From: JASSUD01 sp031963445
GTDB lineage: Bacteria; Pseudomonadota; Gammaproteobacteria; Burkholderiales; Burkholderiaceae
Assembly: GCA_031963445.1 (NCBI GenBank)
Contig: JASSUH010000001.1
Coordinates: 372,001 to 436,000, forward strand
Length of the DNA stretch: 64,000 nucleotides
Reading direction: 5' to 3'
Shown: one piece after another, positions 8,247-19,533 of the stretch
How the letters are laid out: the number at the start of each line of letters is the position of its first letter
Position numbering within the stretch: position 1 is the stretch's first letter
Translations under genes and position numbers: made by a program
The notes under the pieces: generated by a model
Databases searched by the model: none
What the model saw: the letters and a program-made list of their open reading frames with translations, nothing else
What the model was told of the DNA's origin: nothing

Positions 8247-9350
8247 ATGCAATTGGTCAAGACCGAACGAGATAATTTGCTGCGCCCCCTGCAAATAGTC
8301 AGCGGCATTGTGGAGCGCCGCCATACACTGCCTATTTTGGCGAATTTATTGGTGACCAAGCAGGGTTCAAACGTGTCTTTTTTGTCGACTGACCTTGAAC
8401 TGCAAATCACAACCCATGCGGAATTTGGTATTGGCGCAGATCAAACCGCAACCACGGTTGCCGCACGCAAATTACTTGATATTCTGCGCGCGCTGCCAAC
8501 TGGTGAAGTGAGCTTACGTTTAGCTGATAAGCGCTTAACGATCCAATCAGGAAAAAGCCGCTTTTCTCTACAAACGTTGGCTGCTGAAGAATTTCCAACG
8601 GTTGCGCAAGCCCAGGACTTTAGCGCCCAACTCTCGATTACCCAAAAGAGTTTTCGCCAATTGCTAGCCATCACGCATTTCGCGATGGCCCAGCAAGATA
8701 TTCGCTATTATTTAAATGGCATGCTGCTGGTACTCGAAGGCGATCAGTTAACCGCCGTCGCCACTGATGGGCATCGGCTCGCGCTGGCATCAACCCAAGT
8801 TGAAGGCGCTTTTGCCCGACAAGACATTATCATTCCGCGCAAAACCATTCTCGAATTACAACGCTTACTCGAAGACAGTGACGAACCGCTTCTGATTGAC
8901 TTCGCATCAAGCCAAATCAAATTTACATTTGGCGCAGTAGAACTGGTGTCAAAATTGGTTGAAGGTAAGTTCCCTGATTTTCAGCGTGTGATTCCGCAGG
9001 GCTATCAACATTCCTTTACGATTGGCCGTGAAGAACTACAGCAAGCATTGCAACGCGCGGCGATTTTGACTTCGGATAAATTTAGAGGCATCCACTGCCT
9101 GATTGGTCCGGGGCAATTGAAAATCATCTCCAGTAATGCCGATCAAGAAGAAGCGCAAGAAGAGCTAGAGATTGCTTACGATGGAGAGAGCGTGGATATT
9201 GGGTTTAACATTGCCTATTTACTCGATGCGCTGGCTAATTTGAAAGTTGATACATTGCAACTTAGCTTTAGCGACTCCAATTCGAGCGTATTGTTTACTA
9301 TCCCAGATAACAATAATTTTAAGTATGTCGTGATGCCGATGCGCATCTAA
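8247..9350 (+). CDS. dnaN: DNA polymerase III beta subunit (sliding clamp)
   Basis: The ring-shaped clamp that tethers DNA polymerase III and other repair and replication proteins to DNA. The 367 residues match the family length, begin MQLVKTERDNLLRPLQIVSG and end VVMPMRI, with three similar clamp folds of about 120 residues each. AAAGG lies just before the ATG. Both ends of the gene touch type B repeats: one 23 bp upstream and one that begins on the last base of the TAA stop. Confidence 0.99.
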   Translation: MQLVKTERDNLLRPLQIVSGIVERRHTLPILANLLVTKQGSNVSFLSTDLELQITTHAEFGIGADQTATTVAARKLLDILRALPTGEVSLRLADKRLTIQSGKSRFSLQTLAAEEFPTVAQAQDFSAQLSITQKSFRQLLAITHFAMAQQDIRYYLNGMLLVLEGDQLTAVATDGHRLALASTQVEGAFARQDIIIPRKTILELQRLLEDSDEPLLIDFASSQIKFTFGAVELVSKLVEGKFPDFQRVIPQGYQHSFTIGREELQQALQRAAILTSDKFRGIHCLIGPGQLKIISSNADQEEAQEELEIAYDGESVDIGFNIAYLLDALANLKVDTLQLSFSDSNSSVLFTIPDNNNFKYVVMPMRI

Positions 9351-9452
9351 GAATCTGTTTGGGACCTCCCTGGCGCCCTTGCGTCTCCTTGCCGTACTAA
9401 CTTGTACTGTCTGCGGCGGCGCAAGACCACCAGGAGGCCCCAAACAGATTCT
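9350..9452. repeat. Type B palindromic repeat abutting the dnaN stop
   Basis: It begins AGAATCTGTTTGGG on the final A of the dnaN stop codon and ends CCCAAACAGATTCT. The centre reads 'ttgccgtactaacttgtactgtctgc'. Compensating changes in both ends (AATC/GATT) show that pairing between the ends is kept even where the sequence has drifted. Confidence 0.9.
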
Positions 9453-9560
9453 AGGTTTTGTGGGCGTATTGGGCCGCTCACTAATAACGTTTTTTTGATG
9501 TTTTAAGCCATTTAGGAAACACTAAAATTCAGCGTTTCCTAAATAACCCGGAAGATATTT

Positions 9561-12020
<2,460 letters not shown>

Positions 12021-12021
12021 G

Positions 12022-12810
12022 CTATCTTCTTCCTTTTCTACCTGTGCTTGACATTCCTGCACCATGTGGAGGCTCCGTGCCTCCTGTTGAAACAGATTGA
12101 TACTGCTGGGCAGCAAGCCTAGCTGATCGTCTGTTTTGCATTTGTTGCTCATTATTCTTGTCGGGCAACGTAGCTTCGGACTGTATTTCACTAGCCTCGC
12201 CTTTCAATTTCTTTGATGGCTCTACCTTCTCGTTTTCCAGACCAGAGCGGCTCATTAATAATAAGCCGGTCGCCCCTACCTGTTCGGGCGAGACTACTCC
12301 AGAAAACGAATTATTATTACTCATTAAGACTAAGCTAGCCGCTGCTATCGTGGCAGCATTAATCTGGGGGGGAGAAGCCGAACGGGAGTGAGGAGCCGAA
12401 ACTTCCTCCCCGCCTCTAAACCAACTGGTACTCCGTTTTTCACTCAACTCACCTAACTCGCTTGCTGTTAGATTTTCTAATTCGTGACCCATGCTACTCT
12501 CCCTCATCTGTTCAGGCTTGACGCCTTCGAGAATGGACTTCAGTTGAGCAATAAAAGGAGGAGCTAAACCAGACAAATCTGTCAATGGATTCTGCTCGAT
12601 GATGGACTGCAGGTGATCGATAATCAATTTATCTATGTCAGACAAATTTAGAGATGCCTTCTTCTCAATAATGAGCTTCAGGCTATCTTTAATCAAACCA
12701 TCTGCTGCTTGTGCCTCGCGGATTAATATTTGTCTTGATTCCTCAGTGAGCACTTCTGAGGATTCGCCAGTTGATGGCAAGCTTGCGCTTTCCGAATCAA
12801 AGTTCCCCAT
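12022..12810 (-). CDS. Hypothetical Ser-rich protein with basic C-terminus (262 aa)
   Basis: The gene is convergent with gyrB, the stop codons almost touching. I do not recognise a family. The N-terminal part (about 20-95) is helical with repeated D-x-L-I patterns (KLIIDHLQSIIEQ, FIAQLKSILEG). The middle is Ser/Pro-rich with a short hydrophobic stretch (about 150-162). The C-terminus is strongly basic: KKLKGEA near 200, NRRSARLAAQQ near 230 and GRKGRR at the very end. Such patches could serve as nuclear localisation or DNA-binding segments in a host. It shares its flanks and upstream element with the gene at 13860-14588, so the two look like a diverged duplicate pair. Confidence 0.7.
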   Translation of the reverse strand: MGNFDSESASLPSTGESSEVLTEESRQILIREAQAADGLIKDSLKLIIEKKASLNLSDIDKLIIDHLQSIIEQNPLTDLSGLAPPFIAQLKSILEGVKPEQMRESSMGHELENLTASELGELSEKRSTSWFRGGEEVSAPHSRSASPPQINAATIAAASLVLMSNNNSFSGVVSPEQVGATGLLLMSRSGLENEKVEPSKKLKGEASEIQSEATLPDKNNEQQMQNRRSARLAAQQYQSVSTGGTEPPHGAGMSSTGRKGRR

Positions 12811-12845
12811 ACGACCATTTCCCCATCATTTATTTTCCTGTAAAA

Positions 12846-12889
12846 GAAATATAAACTCGGCCACGACAAAAAACTGTGTGATAACGAAA
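12846..12889 (-). promoter_or_regulatory. Upstream element shared by the two duplicated genes
   Basis: The block aaatataaactcggcc...acaaaaaa...gtgataacgaaa upstream of the 12022-12810 gene recurs with few changes at 14620-14664, upstream of the 13860-14588 gene, at the same distance and orientation. It is better conserved than the coding sequences. It may be a common promoter or operator, or simply the less diverged edge of the duplication. Confidence 0.5.
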
Positions 12890-12984
12890 GCCCGCGCTGC
12901 TCAACGAATCCAGGCTTAATCCAGAGGATGATTTGTGCTCCAACCCCTCATATTCAAATTGGCGCGGGCATTGGTAGGTGAGAG

Positions 12985-13644
12985 ATGAAAAGTGTTTTGA
13001 TGCAAGGTTCTAATGAATCTATACCCGTTGGCAATATCTTCTGTATCGGACGTAATTACGCGGCGCATGTGGCCGAGCTTGGCAATGCGCTAGAAGAAAC
13101 ACCTTTGGTTTTTTTAAAGCCAACTTCATCTCTCAGTTTCGAAAACTCTCGCATTACGCTGCCAGCATTTTCAAATGAAGTGCATTACGAAACTGAGTTG
13201 GTAGTTTTGATTGGAAAAGATGGGAAAAATATTCGCCGTGAAGATGCGTTTGACTATGTTTTTGGGTATGGAATCGGGCTTGATTTAACTGCGCGTGATG
13301 TCCAGACTGCAGCAAAGGCGAAAGGAAATCCTTGGGCGATTGCTAAGGGTTTTGACCACGCAGCCTGCCTCTCTAGTTTTATCTATGCCAAGGATTTGCC
13401 TAATCCCAGCCAGTGCCATTTTTCGATGAAGCAAAATAATCTGCTCAAACAAAGTGGCGACACAGCTTTGATGTTATTTGATATCCCGCATCTTATTTCG
13501 TACCTCAGCGAAATATTTACGCTAAGCGCAGGAGATTTAATTTTTACCGGCACGCCTGAAGGTGTTGGCAAACTCAACCCAGGCGATATTCTCGATCTTG
13601 AATTAGCAGGTCAAGTTTCTGCGCGATTTACTATAAACAGCTAA
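12985..13644 (+). CDS. Fumarylacetoacetate hydrolase family protein (acylpyruvase-like)
   Basis: The 219 residues match the short FAH family whose members cleave or decarboxylate acylpyruvates, oxaloacetate or similar beta-keto acids. Visible are the N-terminal IFCIGRNYAAHVAELGN, the metal-site glutamates in HYETELVVLIGKDGKNI, the Asp in GLDLTARDVQ, and the C-terminal FTGTPEGVGKLNPGD signature. AGAG precedes the ATG. It stands alone between the two copies of the duplicated segment, with the gyrB-end copy about 80 bp downstream, so it was either caught between the duplicates or lay there before. The exact substrate cannot be read from the sequence. Confidence 0.9.
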   Translation: MKSVLMQGSNESIPVGNIFCIGRNYAAHVAELGNALEETPLVFLKPTSSLSFENSRITLPAFSNEVHYETELVVLIGKDGKNIRREDAFDYVFGYGIGLDLTARDVQTAAKAKGNPWAIAKGFDHAACLSSFIYAKDLPNPSQCHFSMKQNNLLKQSGDTALMLFDIPHLISYLSEIFTLSAGDLIFTGTPEGVGKLNPGDILDLELAGQVSARFTINS

Positions 13645-13727
13645 TTTCTTTCGCTGATTAAAAAAAAGCCACTACCAAAATTAGGCACCCCTACCTGCAA
13701 GACAAAACAACCATCAAACACGCTATT

Positions 13728-13846
13728 GTTCGCCACCTGTTACGCGTACAAATTGAAGATGCCATCACCGCTGATGGCATCTTCAGCGTTCTGGTCGCGC
13801 GTCTATTGAAAGTAATGCATTGCGGGCTGGGAATATTGATGTTTGA
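13728..13846 (+). pseudogene. Duplicated remnant of the gyrB 3' end
   Basis: From GTTCGCCACCTGTTACG to the TTTGA at 13842-13846 this matches the last 140 bp of gyrB (from about 11880) with scattered changes and one deletion of about 20 bp after 'ttctggtcgcgcg'. The following bases (gttatcttcctttt) also match the gyrB downstream flank. It has no start codon and cannot be expressed. It marks a segmental duplication that also includes the gene on its right. Confidence 0.88.
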
Positions 13847-13859
13847 GTTATCTTCCTTT

Positions 13860-14588
13860 TCACCCCCTGATTGGTCCTCCTACATTATTCTGTGGTTGAA
13901 CATGCGAAGACCTCTCACTCCCTCCTAATACAGATTCTGAGCGCGGTGAATTGGAAGGATACGGACTAAAACGTTGCCCCGATTGTTCGGTCGATAAACC
14001 TTGTTTTTTATTTTTCTGACTAGGGTCATCAAGAATATTGCTGATCCGGCCAAATATAGTACTGTTAGGGCGGCATAAGTCATTTTCTACTAACAGCTTT
14101 TTCCCAGCCTCTGTCAAACCCTTCTTTGGATCTAAATATTTTACACACCCTGGCACTTTTAACATTTTATTCAGATGTGGCTGGTAATCAGCGCCTAACT
14201 CCTTAGCGCTAATAATTACATCTAGAGTATTTATAAGGCTAACAGCCAATAGATAGCGCTGATCAACATCACTCTGAGATGTCTGTTCCCCAGTGAGATC
14301 GGTAGGCTTTATTAATGTAATCGCCCTGTCTACATAATATTCAGCCAATTGAAGTCTTTGTGATGCATCTAGTTTTTGATTTGCTTTTTCCTTCTCAGTG
14401 GCTTGTTCATTAATTTTAAATACAGCGTCTGCGATCTTTTTTTGCTCACTATCTTCGCGAGGCGGGGTTACATCGCGTTCTACTAAAAGTTTTCTTAGCG
14501 ATTCTGGAGCTTCTCGTATATTTGCGCTTGAATTTTCCGCTTCTGAAAATTGATTAACCGCCACCGATCCTGGGCCTGGTCCACTCAT
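13860..14588 (-). CDS. Hypothetical protein, partner of the duplicated pair (242 aa)
   Basis: The start is set at the ATG at 14588 because GGAGGAGAT lies just upstream; an in-frame GTG at 14603 falls within that site. The protein begins MSGPGPGSVAVNQFSEAENS. A charged helical stretch (about 45-100, rich in Glu, Lys and Gln) leads into a more ordered helical part (about 85-180, YVDRAITLIKPTD, LLAVSLINTLDVI). The tail is Ser/Pro/Gly-rich. No family is recognised. It occupies the same place relative to the gyrB-end copy as the 12022-12810 gene does to gyrB, although the proteins themselves have diverged strongly. Confidence 0.72.
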   Translation of the reverse strand: MSGPGPGSVAVNQFSEAENSSANIREAPESLRKLLVERDVTPPREDSEQKKIADAVFKINEQATEKEKANQKLDASQRLQLAEYYVDRAITLIKPTDLTGEQTSQSDVDQRYLLAVSLINTLDVIISAKELGADYQPHLNKMLKVPGCVKYLDPKKGLTEAGKKLLVENDLCRPNSTIFGRISNILDDPSQKNKKQGLSTEQSGQRFSPYPSNSPRSESVLGGSERSSHVQPQNNVGGPIRG

Positions 14589-14619
14589 GCTAATCTCCTC
14601 CACCTGTTCTCAGATGAAA

Positions 14620-14664
14620 CAAATATAAGCTTGGCCGAAACAAAAAAGCCTAGTGATAACGAAA
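14620..14664 (-). promoter_or_regulatory. Second copy of the shared upstream element
   Basis: Same block as at 12846-12889: aaatataagcttggcc...acaaaaaa...gtgataacgaaaa, on the same side of the downstream gene. Its presence on the outer edge of the second copy shows that the duplication covered the whole gene and its upstream region. Confidence 0.5.
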
Positions 14665-14757
14665 ATTTAGGCGAACCAACGCACTCAAACTAAGAGCATC
14701 ATGCCAGTGATGTGCAACGTGAAGTTACTCTCCTAGACAGCACAACACTTGCTATCA

Positions 14758-15273
14758 CTAGCGCAAAGAATCCAAAATTCCTCGCTTATCCAACAACGCC
14801 AACACCCCTCTCAGCGCATGTTCAACCGCTTGCGCGCGTATCTGCTGACGTTCTCCATTGAATTCCACTGTTTCGCAGTGCGTCTGCTTATCTAAGTACC
14901 AGGCGAAACAGACGGTACCAACCGGCTTGTCTTCACCACTATCACCTGGGCCGGCAAGACCGGTAATGGCAAGAGCTAGATGCGCCTTACTATGGCGTAA
15001 TGCACCTTCAGCCATGGCTTGTGCAACAGGTTCGCTTACAGCACCGTATTGCTCGATGAGTGCAGCAGGTACGCCGAGCATTTCAGTTTTGGAGGGGATC
15101 GAGTAAGTGACAAAACCTCGGTCAAACCAATCGCTGCTACCAGCAACGGCAGTGATAGCAGCGGCGACTAAACCACCTGTGCAAGATTCCGCAGTAGTTA
15201 GCAAAAGTTGCGCTGCATACAGTTGCTTGCCAACTTGCTGCGCTAATTGATAAGTCGAGTTATTGAGATCCAT
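14758..15273 (-). CDS. pncC: Nicotinamide-nucleotide amidohydrolase (CinA C-terminal domain)
   Basis: Deamidates nicotinamide mononucleotide to nicotinic acid mononucleotide in pyridine nucleotide salvage. The 171 residues, from the ATG at 15273, correspond to the stand-alone CinA C-terminal domain. Visible are TAESCTGGLVAAAITAVAGS, the VTYS core, GAVSEPVAQAMAEGAL and AITGLAGPGDSGEDKPVGTV. It is separated by only about 20 bp from pgpA and follows thiL-pgpA, the order known from Burkholderia, so it is probably in one operon. Confidence 0.95.
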   Translation of the reverse strand: MDLNNSTYQLAQQVGKQLYAAQLLLTTAESCTGGLVAAAITAVAGSSDWFDRGFVTYSIPSKTEMLGVPAALIEQYGAVSEPVAQAMAEGALRHSKAHLALAITGLAGPGDSGEDKPVGTVCFAWYLDKQTHCETVEFNGERQQIRAQAVEHALRGVLALLDKRGILDSLR

Positions 15274-15294
15274 ATTTGAACTCAATCAAATTAA

Positions 15295-15822
15295 TTACGC
15301 CGAGCGTATCGATTGCCATATCGCAATAACGAGTAGCGTAAAGAACGCAGCAGCTACGTCATCAAACATAATGCCGAAGCCACCTGAGAAACGTTGTTCT
15401 ATATAACGAATCGGCTGCGGCTTAACGATATCGAAAAATCTAAACAGCAAAAACGCGATCAATTGCATCGTGAATGAAGCAGGCATGATAAACAGCAGCA
15501 CTAGCCAGAAAGCAATAATCTCATCCAGATTGGCGCTGCCTGGGTCTTCTACGCCAAGTTTTCTCGCGGTGTAACCCACTGCAACAGCGCCTAGTACAAA
15601 GCCTGCCAAAATCAGGAGAGCCCAAGCTGCATGGTTTAGATAAGGGTTCAATATCCTAAACGAGAACCAGGCAAATAAAGTCCCCATCGTCCCCGGTGCG
15701 ATTGCCGACAAACCCGTGCCAAAACCAAGCGACACAAGATGTACAGGATGTGAAAACATAAAACGCAGAGAAGGTTTGGTAGCGTTTGACTGATTAGGTG
15801 GGTAGGGTTGTTTTTTACTCAT
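15295..15822 (-). CDS. pgpA: Phosphatidylglycerophosphatase A
   Basis: Removes phosphate from phosphatidylglycerol phosphate to give phosphatidylglycerol at the inner membrane. The 175 residues contain the family features: FGTGLSAIAPGTMGTLFAW near the N-terminus, the acidic membrane-edge motifs EDPGSANLDEIIAFW and FDDVAAAFFTLL, and three to four membrane spans. It lies between thiL (91 bp upstream) and pncC. Confidence 0.95.
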   Translation of the reverse strand: MSKKQPYPPNQSNATKPSLRFMFSHPVHLVSLGFGTGLSAIAPGTMGTLFAWFSFRILNPYLNHAAWALLILAGFVLGAVAVGYTARKLGVEDPGSANLDEIIAFWLVLLFIMPASFTMQLIAFLLFRFFDIVKPQPIRYIEQRFSGGFGIMFDDVAAAFFTLLVIAIWQSIRSA

Positions 15823-15912
15823 CGTAGGTAGGGGAGTGATAACAGGGAAAATCCGTGGATTTAAGAGATGTTGAGTAAACCAAAAACGGCGTCATCCGCT
15901 TCGATAAGACTT

Positions 15913-16899
15913 TTATTCGTCTTTAGCAAAATGTTCAAAGCCGCGCCAATTTTCAGCAAGCGGCATACCGTGCGTATCAAGCCATTGAATGCGCTCTGCG
16001 CTTAGCTGCTCGGTTGCAGAAAAAGCGTTTATTTTACCGACACGCGTTAGGGGTATTGATAATTTCTCACTCAACGCAGCTAATGTGTCGCGCTGGCTTT
16101 CGGCAGCCGTGAAGCACAGTTCATAATCGTCGCCACCGACAATCGTGCAATGTCGCTGCACAGAAAGGGGTGCGCGTGCCAGCGCTGCAGAACGGGGTAA
16201 CAGATCAGCGCTAACCGTGGCACTGACATTTGAACGTTTTACTATATGTGCTAGATCACCGGCTAAACCATCTGATAAATCAATTGCCGCGTGCGCAATA
16301 CCTTGCAGCGCTTGACCTAGCGCAACGCGTGGCTGCGGCCATTCCAAGGAGTGTCGCAGAGCGGGCAAATCTTCTGGCACAACGGTCCATTCATTACGTA
16401 GCGCACCAAGCGCTAAACGAGCATCTCCGAGCGTGCCAGAAATCCAAATATCATCTCCAACACGTGCTGCATCTCGCCTTAACGCACGGCCAGCCTCAAC
16501 ATAGCCAAATACGGTCAGGCAAAGATTCAATGGACCGGCTGTTGTATCACCCCCAATTAATGCGCAGCCGTAGCTATTGGCTAGCGCAAATAACCCTTCG
16601 CTAAAAGGCGCTAACCAATCTTCGCGCACCTCAGGCAATGCCAGCGCTAACGTAAAAGCAGAGGGTCTCGCCCCCATCGCAGCAAGATCAGATAAATTCA
16701 CTGCCAATGCCTTATGACCCAGCGCTCGTGGATCCGTACCCACAAAAAAATGATGCCCTTCCACCAACATATCGGTCGATATCGCAAGCTGATAACCTGC
16801 CGGTGGCGCAAGCAAAGCGCAATCATCGCCAATCCCTAACACCGCATCAGAAGCACGTTGCTTGGCGAAAAAGCGTTCGATAAGCTCAAACTCCTTCAA
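15913..16899 (-). CDS. thiL: Thiamine-monophosphate kinase
   Basis: Phosphorylates thiamine monophosphate to the active cofactor thiamine diphosphate. The 328 residues show the AIR-synthase-like fold motifs: GIGDDCALL, STDMLVEGHHF, NLSDLAAMGARPSAFT, GGDTTAGPLNL and GGDDYELCFTA. The start is read as TTG at 16899, supported by GGAGAA nine bases upstream; there is no nearby ATG. It is first gene of the thiL-pgpA-pncC group. Confidence 0.96.
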   Translation of the reverse strand: MKEFELIERFFAKQRASDAVLGIGDDCALLAPPAGYQLAISTDMLVEGHHFFVGTDPRALGHKALAVNLSDLAAMGARPSAFTLALALPEVREDWLAPFSEGLFALANSYGCALIGGDTTAGPLNLCLTVFGYVEAGRALRRDAARVGDDIWISGTLGDARLALGALRNEWTVVPEDLPALRHSLEWPQPRVALGQALQGIAHAAIDLSDGLAGDLAHIVKRSNVSATVSADLLPRSAALARAPLSVQRHCTIVGGDDYELCFTAAESQRDTLAALSEKLSIPLTRVGKINAFSATEQLSAERIQWLDTHGMPLAENWRGFEHFAKDE

Positions 16900-16945
16900 T
16901 CTAATTCTCCGTTTAAAGGAATGGCGTTATCGTACGCGACTATCT

Positions 16946-17124
16946 AAAAACCTGTTCAGGATCTTTCAAAAGTGGATCTTCAAAAGTGGGTTGTGTTGGG
17001 GTTCCGTATTTAATTAAATGAGTCACCCCAACCTATGAAAAGGCCAAAATTATAGGTTGGGGTGAGGTACGAACCCCAACATGACGGCATCAAGGGTAAC
17101 TTCTGGAGATTATGAGCAAGCGCT
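16946..17124. repeat. Type A palindromic repeat, rearranged
   Basis: It begins AAAACCTGTTCAGGATC and ends near GAGCAAGCGCT, with two facing GTTGGGG palindromes. One inner arm carries the insert 'gtatttaattaaatgag' in place of 'ttcgtc', a variant also seen at 24461-24613 and 41963-42157. A partial duplication of 'cttcaaaagtgg' is present at the left. Confidence 0.8.
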
Positions 17125-17161
17125 AAGAGGAGGTTATTTTTAACTGTATGATTGGTTAGAT

Positions 17162-19270
17162 TTACACGCCATTTGTTAAGCGCCAATTATTAGTAGGCTT
17201 AGGAGGCTCGGGAGCCTTGGAGCCCTTGGGGCCACTCTTGGGCATGAATTTTTTTCGCAACGCTGAAACTTTGCTTTTTTCTGAGAGCTTTGATGGTTGA
17301 CCTTTTTGTGATTCCTCAGCGTTCGATGAATGAGATTTTGTTGATGCCGCAGAAGAAATCGTGTCGTCATTCAAATTGCTCGCAGGAGGGGCTGTTGCTG
17401 GGCTAACCACTTGGTTCATTACCGATGGGGTTGTGGAAGAAGTTTCTTTCTTACGAGAACGACGCAGTTTGGCGAGCCTTGCTGACCATTTCTTAGATTC
17501 ATCCGCAAGAGAGGCAGTCTCTGGGCTAACCACTTGGCTAGTTAAAGGTGGGGTTGTGGAAGAAGTTTTTCTCTTACGAGAACGACGCAGTTTGGCAAGC
17601 CGTGCTGACCATTTCTTAGGCTCATTCGCAAGAGAGACAGTTTCTGGGCCAACCGCATGGTCCATTACAGGTGGCGCTGTGGAAGAGGTTTCTTTCTTCC
17701 GATTAAATTTAAATCGTCTAGGCCTTACAAACCACTGCTTCAACTTATCTAACTTAAAGCGAACCACTGGCCTTAAACGCTTCTTCACTTCTTCGTCTGT
17801 AAGGAAGTGCGCGTCTTTTCCAAATATTGGCCCATTAAGTATTTCTTCATCATGAGATACATTAAATAACATCTCATCAAATAATTTTGCTATAAAGGCC
17901 TCATCTGCATTAAGCGGCTTTTCTGTTTCAGAACAATTAGCTTCTCTTTCTTTCAAACGCTCTCGTGCATAGCAATACAACGTCATAAAGCCAGCTTCAT
18001 TAACAGCAAAAAAGCGGCGAGCAGCGCAAAATTTCCACACATTATGTATCAATAATTCCTCGACCGTTTTGCCTGTCCCTTGCTCAATCTCAGCGTCGAT
18101 CATCATTGCAATAATGAGTTGAGAGGTTCTTCCCATCCCTGCTTGGCAATTTACCACTAAGGTTTTTTCTTTTGTTGAAGGATCTGCTTTTATAAGATTT
18201 TTAACCTTCTCGACACGATCTTTTAATTGCTTGATGGGGTAATGATCTTTAACTTTAAATGATACGGAAGTAATGGCCTTATGGCGGATAGGATCTGCTT
18301 TCCCATTCCGTATCTGTATTTTGCAAAAGCGGTCGTCCGAAGCTTTTCCCTCTTCCACTGGTGCCATCTCTTTTTCTATTTCGTTATTTATCGGCATCCG
18401 CTCGAGAGAATAAGGTTTGTCAAGATAAGCATCACCTCGGTTAAGATAAGAATCACCTCGGCTAAAACAAGAATATGATTTTGCAGAGCCACCCAATATC
18501 ACAGCATCTTGCTCATTTTGAGGCATATATGACAATTTTTCGTGATCCTCAGTAAGGTTCACCAGTACTACTTGCCTACCCGGCGTTCCATCTGCCTTTC
18601 TATCCGTTTCTCGTTTTACCCATTTAAAAAAAGACACGGCTTGCTTCTTTTTGGGATTTACCCCCATGCTAGCGACCAGTGATATTTCATAATCCTCATA
18701 CTTAATCACGTCGATACGGTTAGCATTAAAAGTTTCTTTACCATCGACTGTGACAATCGTATTGGGATTAATCGTGTGCCAACCCCTGGTAACACTCGCT
18801 CGCGTTGCCGAACAATCCTTAAAATTTACTAAATTGACTAATGCTTGGTAGAGTTTTCGACAGCTTTTAAATTCTGTTTTGCTAAGTACAATCTTTTCAC
18901 TATTTTCTTCAGTGCTTGGATCATCGCTAACTATAATATTTGCGCTTCCTATTTTTCCTTCTACCTGGCTATCTGATTTTTGTCTCCTCATTAATTTTTG
19001 CCAGCCTTGAGTGGCGTAATTCATTAACGTATAGGGATAGTTAAAAGAGCCAGTTTGTTCTTGTTCCTGCGCTTGTCCTTGCTCCTGTTTTTTTCGCAAA
19101 TTCTCATCGATGTATTGACGTTGTTTTGCTTTGGACAACTGAGCAAACTCAAAAGAAGGTTCAAGTTCTTTAGGATCGGCACCGCTTATTGAGGCAGCCA
19201 AAGGAGCATCAAAAATTCGGTATTCATATTCACCGCTAGAATCTCGTACGCGTGTATTCATGCTTGCCAT
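17162..19270 (-). CDS. Protein tyrosine phosphatase-like protein with basic C-terminal repeats (702 aa)
   Basis: Residues about 135-440 resemble a classical tyrosine phosphatase domain. NRIDVIKYEDY (about 184-194) fits the phosphotyrosine-recognition region. FFKWVKRET followed by QVVLVNLTED fits the central strand. VVNCQAGMGRTSQ (about 372-384) is the CX5R phosphate loop with Cys375 and Arg381. KDHYPI (about 341-346) occupies the WPD-loop position. Two departures are plain: the usual His before Cys is Asn, and the Trp and Pro of WPD are lost while the Asp is kept. The N-terminus has a Gln/Glu-rich stretch (60-73). The C-terminus holds about 2.5 copies of a 41-residue repeat with KKWSARLAKLRRSRK. 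No signal peptide is seen. It is probably a secreted effector acting on host phosphoproteins; the basic repeats may direct it to nuclei. Activity is not certain given the altered residues. Confidence 0.8.
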   Translation of the reverse strand: MASMNTRVRDSSGEYEYRIFDAPLAASISGADPKELEPSFEFAQLSKAKQRQYIDENLRKKQEQGQAQEQEQTGSFNYPYTLMNYATQGWQKLMRRQKSDSQVEGKIGSANIIVSDDPSTEENSEKIVLSKTEFKSCRKLYQALVNLVNFKDCSATRASVTRGWHTINPNTIVTVDGKETFNANRIDVIKYEDYEISLVASMGVNPKKKQAVSFFKWVKRETDRKADGTPGRQVVLVNLTEDHEKLSYMPQNEQDAVILGGSAKSYSCFSRGDSYLNRGDAYLDKPYSLERMPINNEIEKEMAPVEEGKASDDRFCKIQIRNGKADPIRHKAITSVSFKVKDHYPIKQLKDRVEKVKNLIKADPSTKEKTLVVNCQAGMGRTSQLIIAMMIDAEIEQGTGKTVEELLIHNVWKFCAARRFFAVNEAGFMTLYCYARERLKEREANCSETEKPLNADEAFIAKLFDEMLFNVSHDEEILNGPIFGKDAHFLTDEEVKKRLRPVVRFKLDKLKQWFVRPRRFKFNRKKETSSTAPPVMDHAVGPETVSLANEPKKWSARLAKLRRSRKRKTSSTTPPLTSQVVSPETASLADESKKWSARLAKLRRSRKKETSSTTPSVMNQVVSPATAPPASNLNDDTISSAASTKSHSSNAEESQKGQPSKLSEKSKVSALRKKFMPKSGPKGSKAPEPPKPTNNWRLTNGV

Positions 19271-19533
19271 ATAAAAAGAGAAGTACTTCTCACCTTAGAA
19301 CAAGAACAAAACAAAACCTCAACAGCCGCGAAACGATGTTAAACAAAGCGAAAATTTATCTGTGATTGGATTCAGATTTTCCCCTGCCACTCAAAGCACA
19401 AGTTTTGTATCTGGTTTAGCGTTACAATCAGTTCATCAAAAATTTTTCAGTGAGTCATGCCTGAGCAGCCGTATTCAATGCCGCTCTTTACCCAATACTT
19501 TTCTCACTCTTCATCGTTCTCACGATCATCCTT

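Noticed and set aside
17361..17855. Plus-strand open frame of 164 codons inside the phosphatase-like gene
   Set aside because: It is antisense to the tandem repeat region; its repeats arise from the DNA repeat of the real gene.
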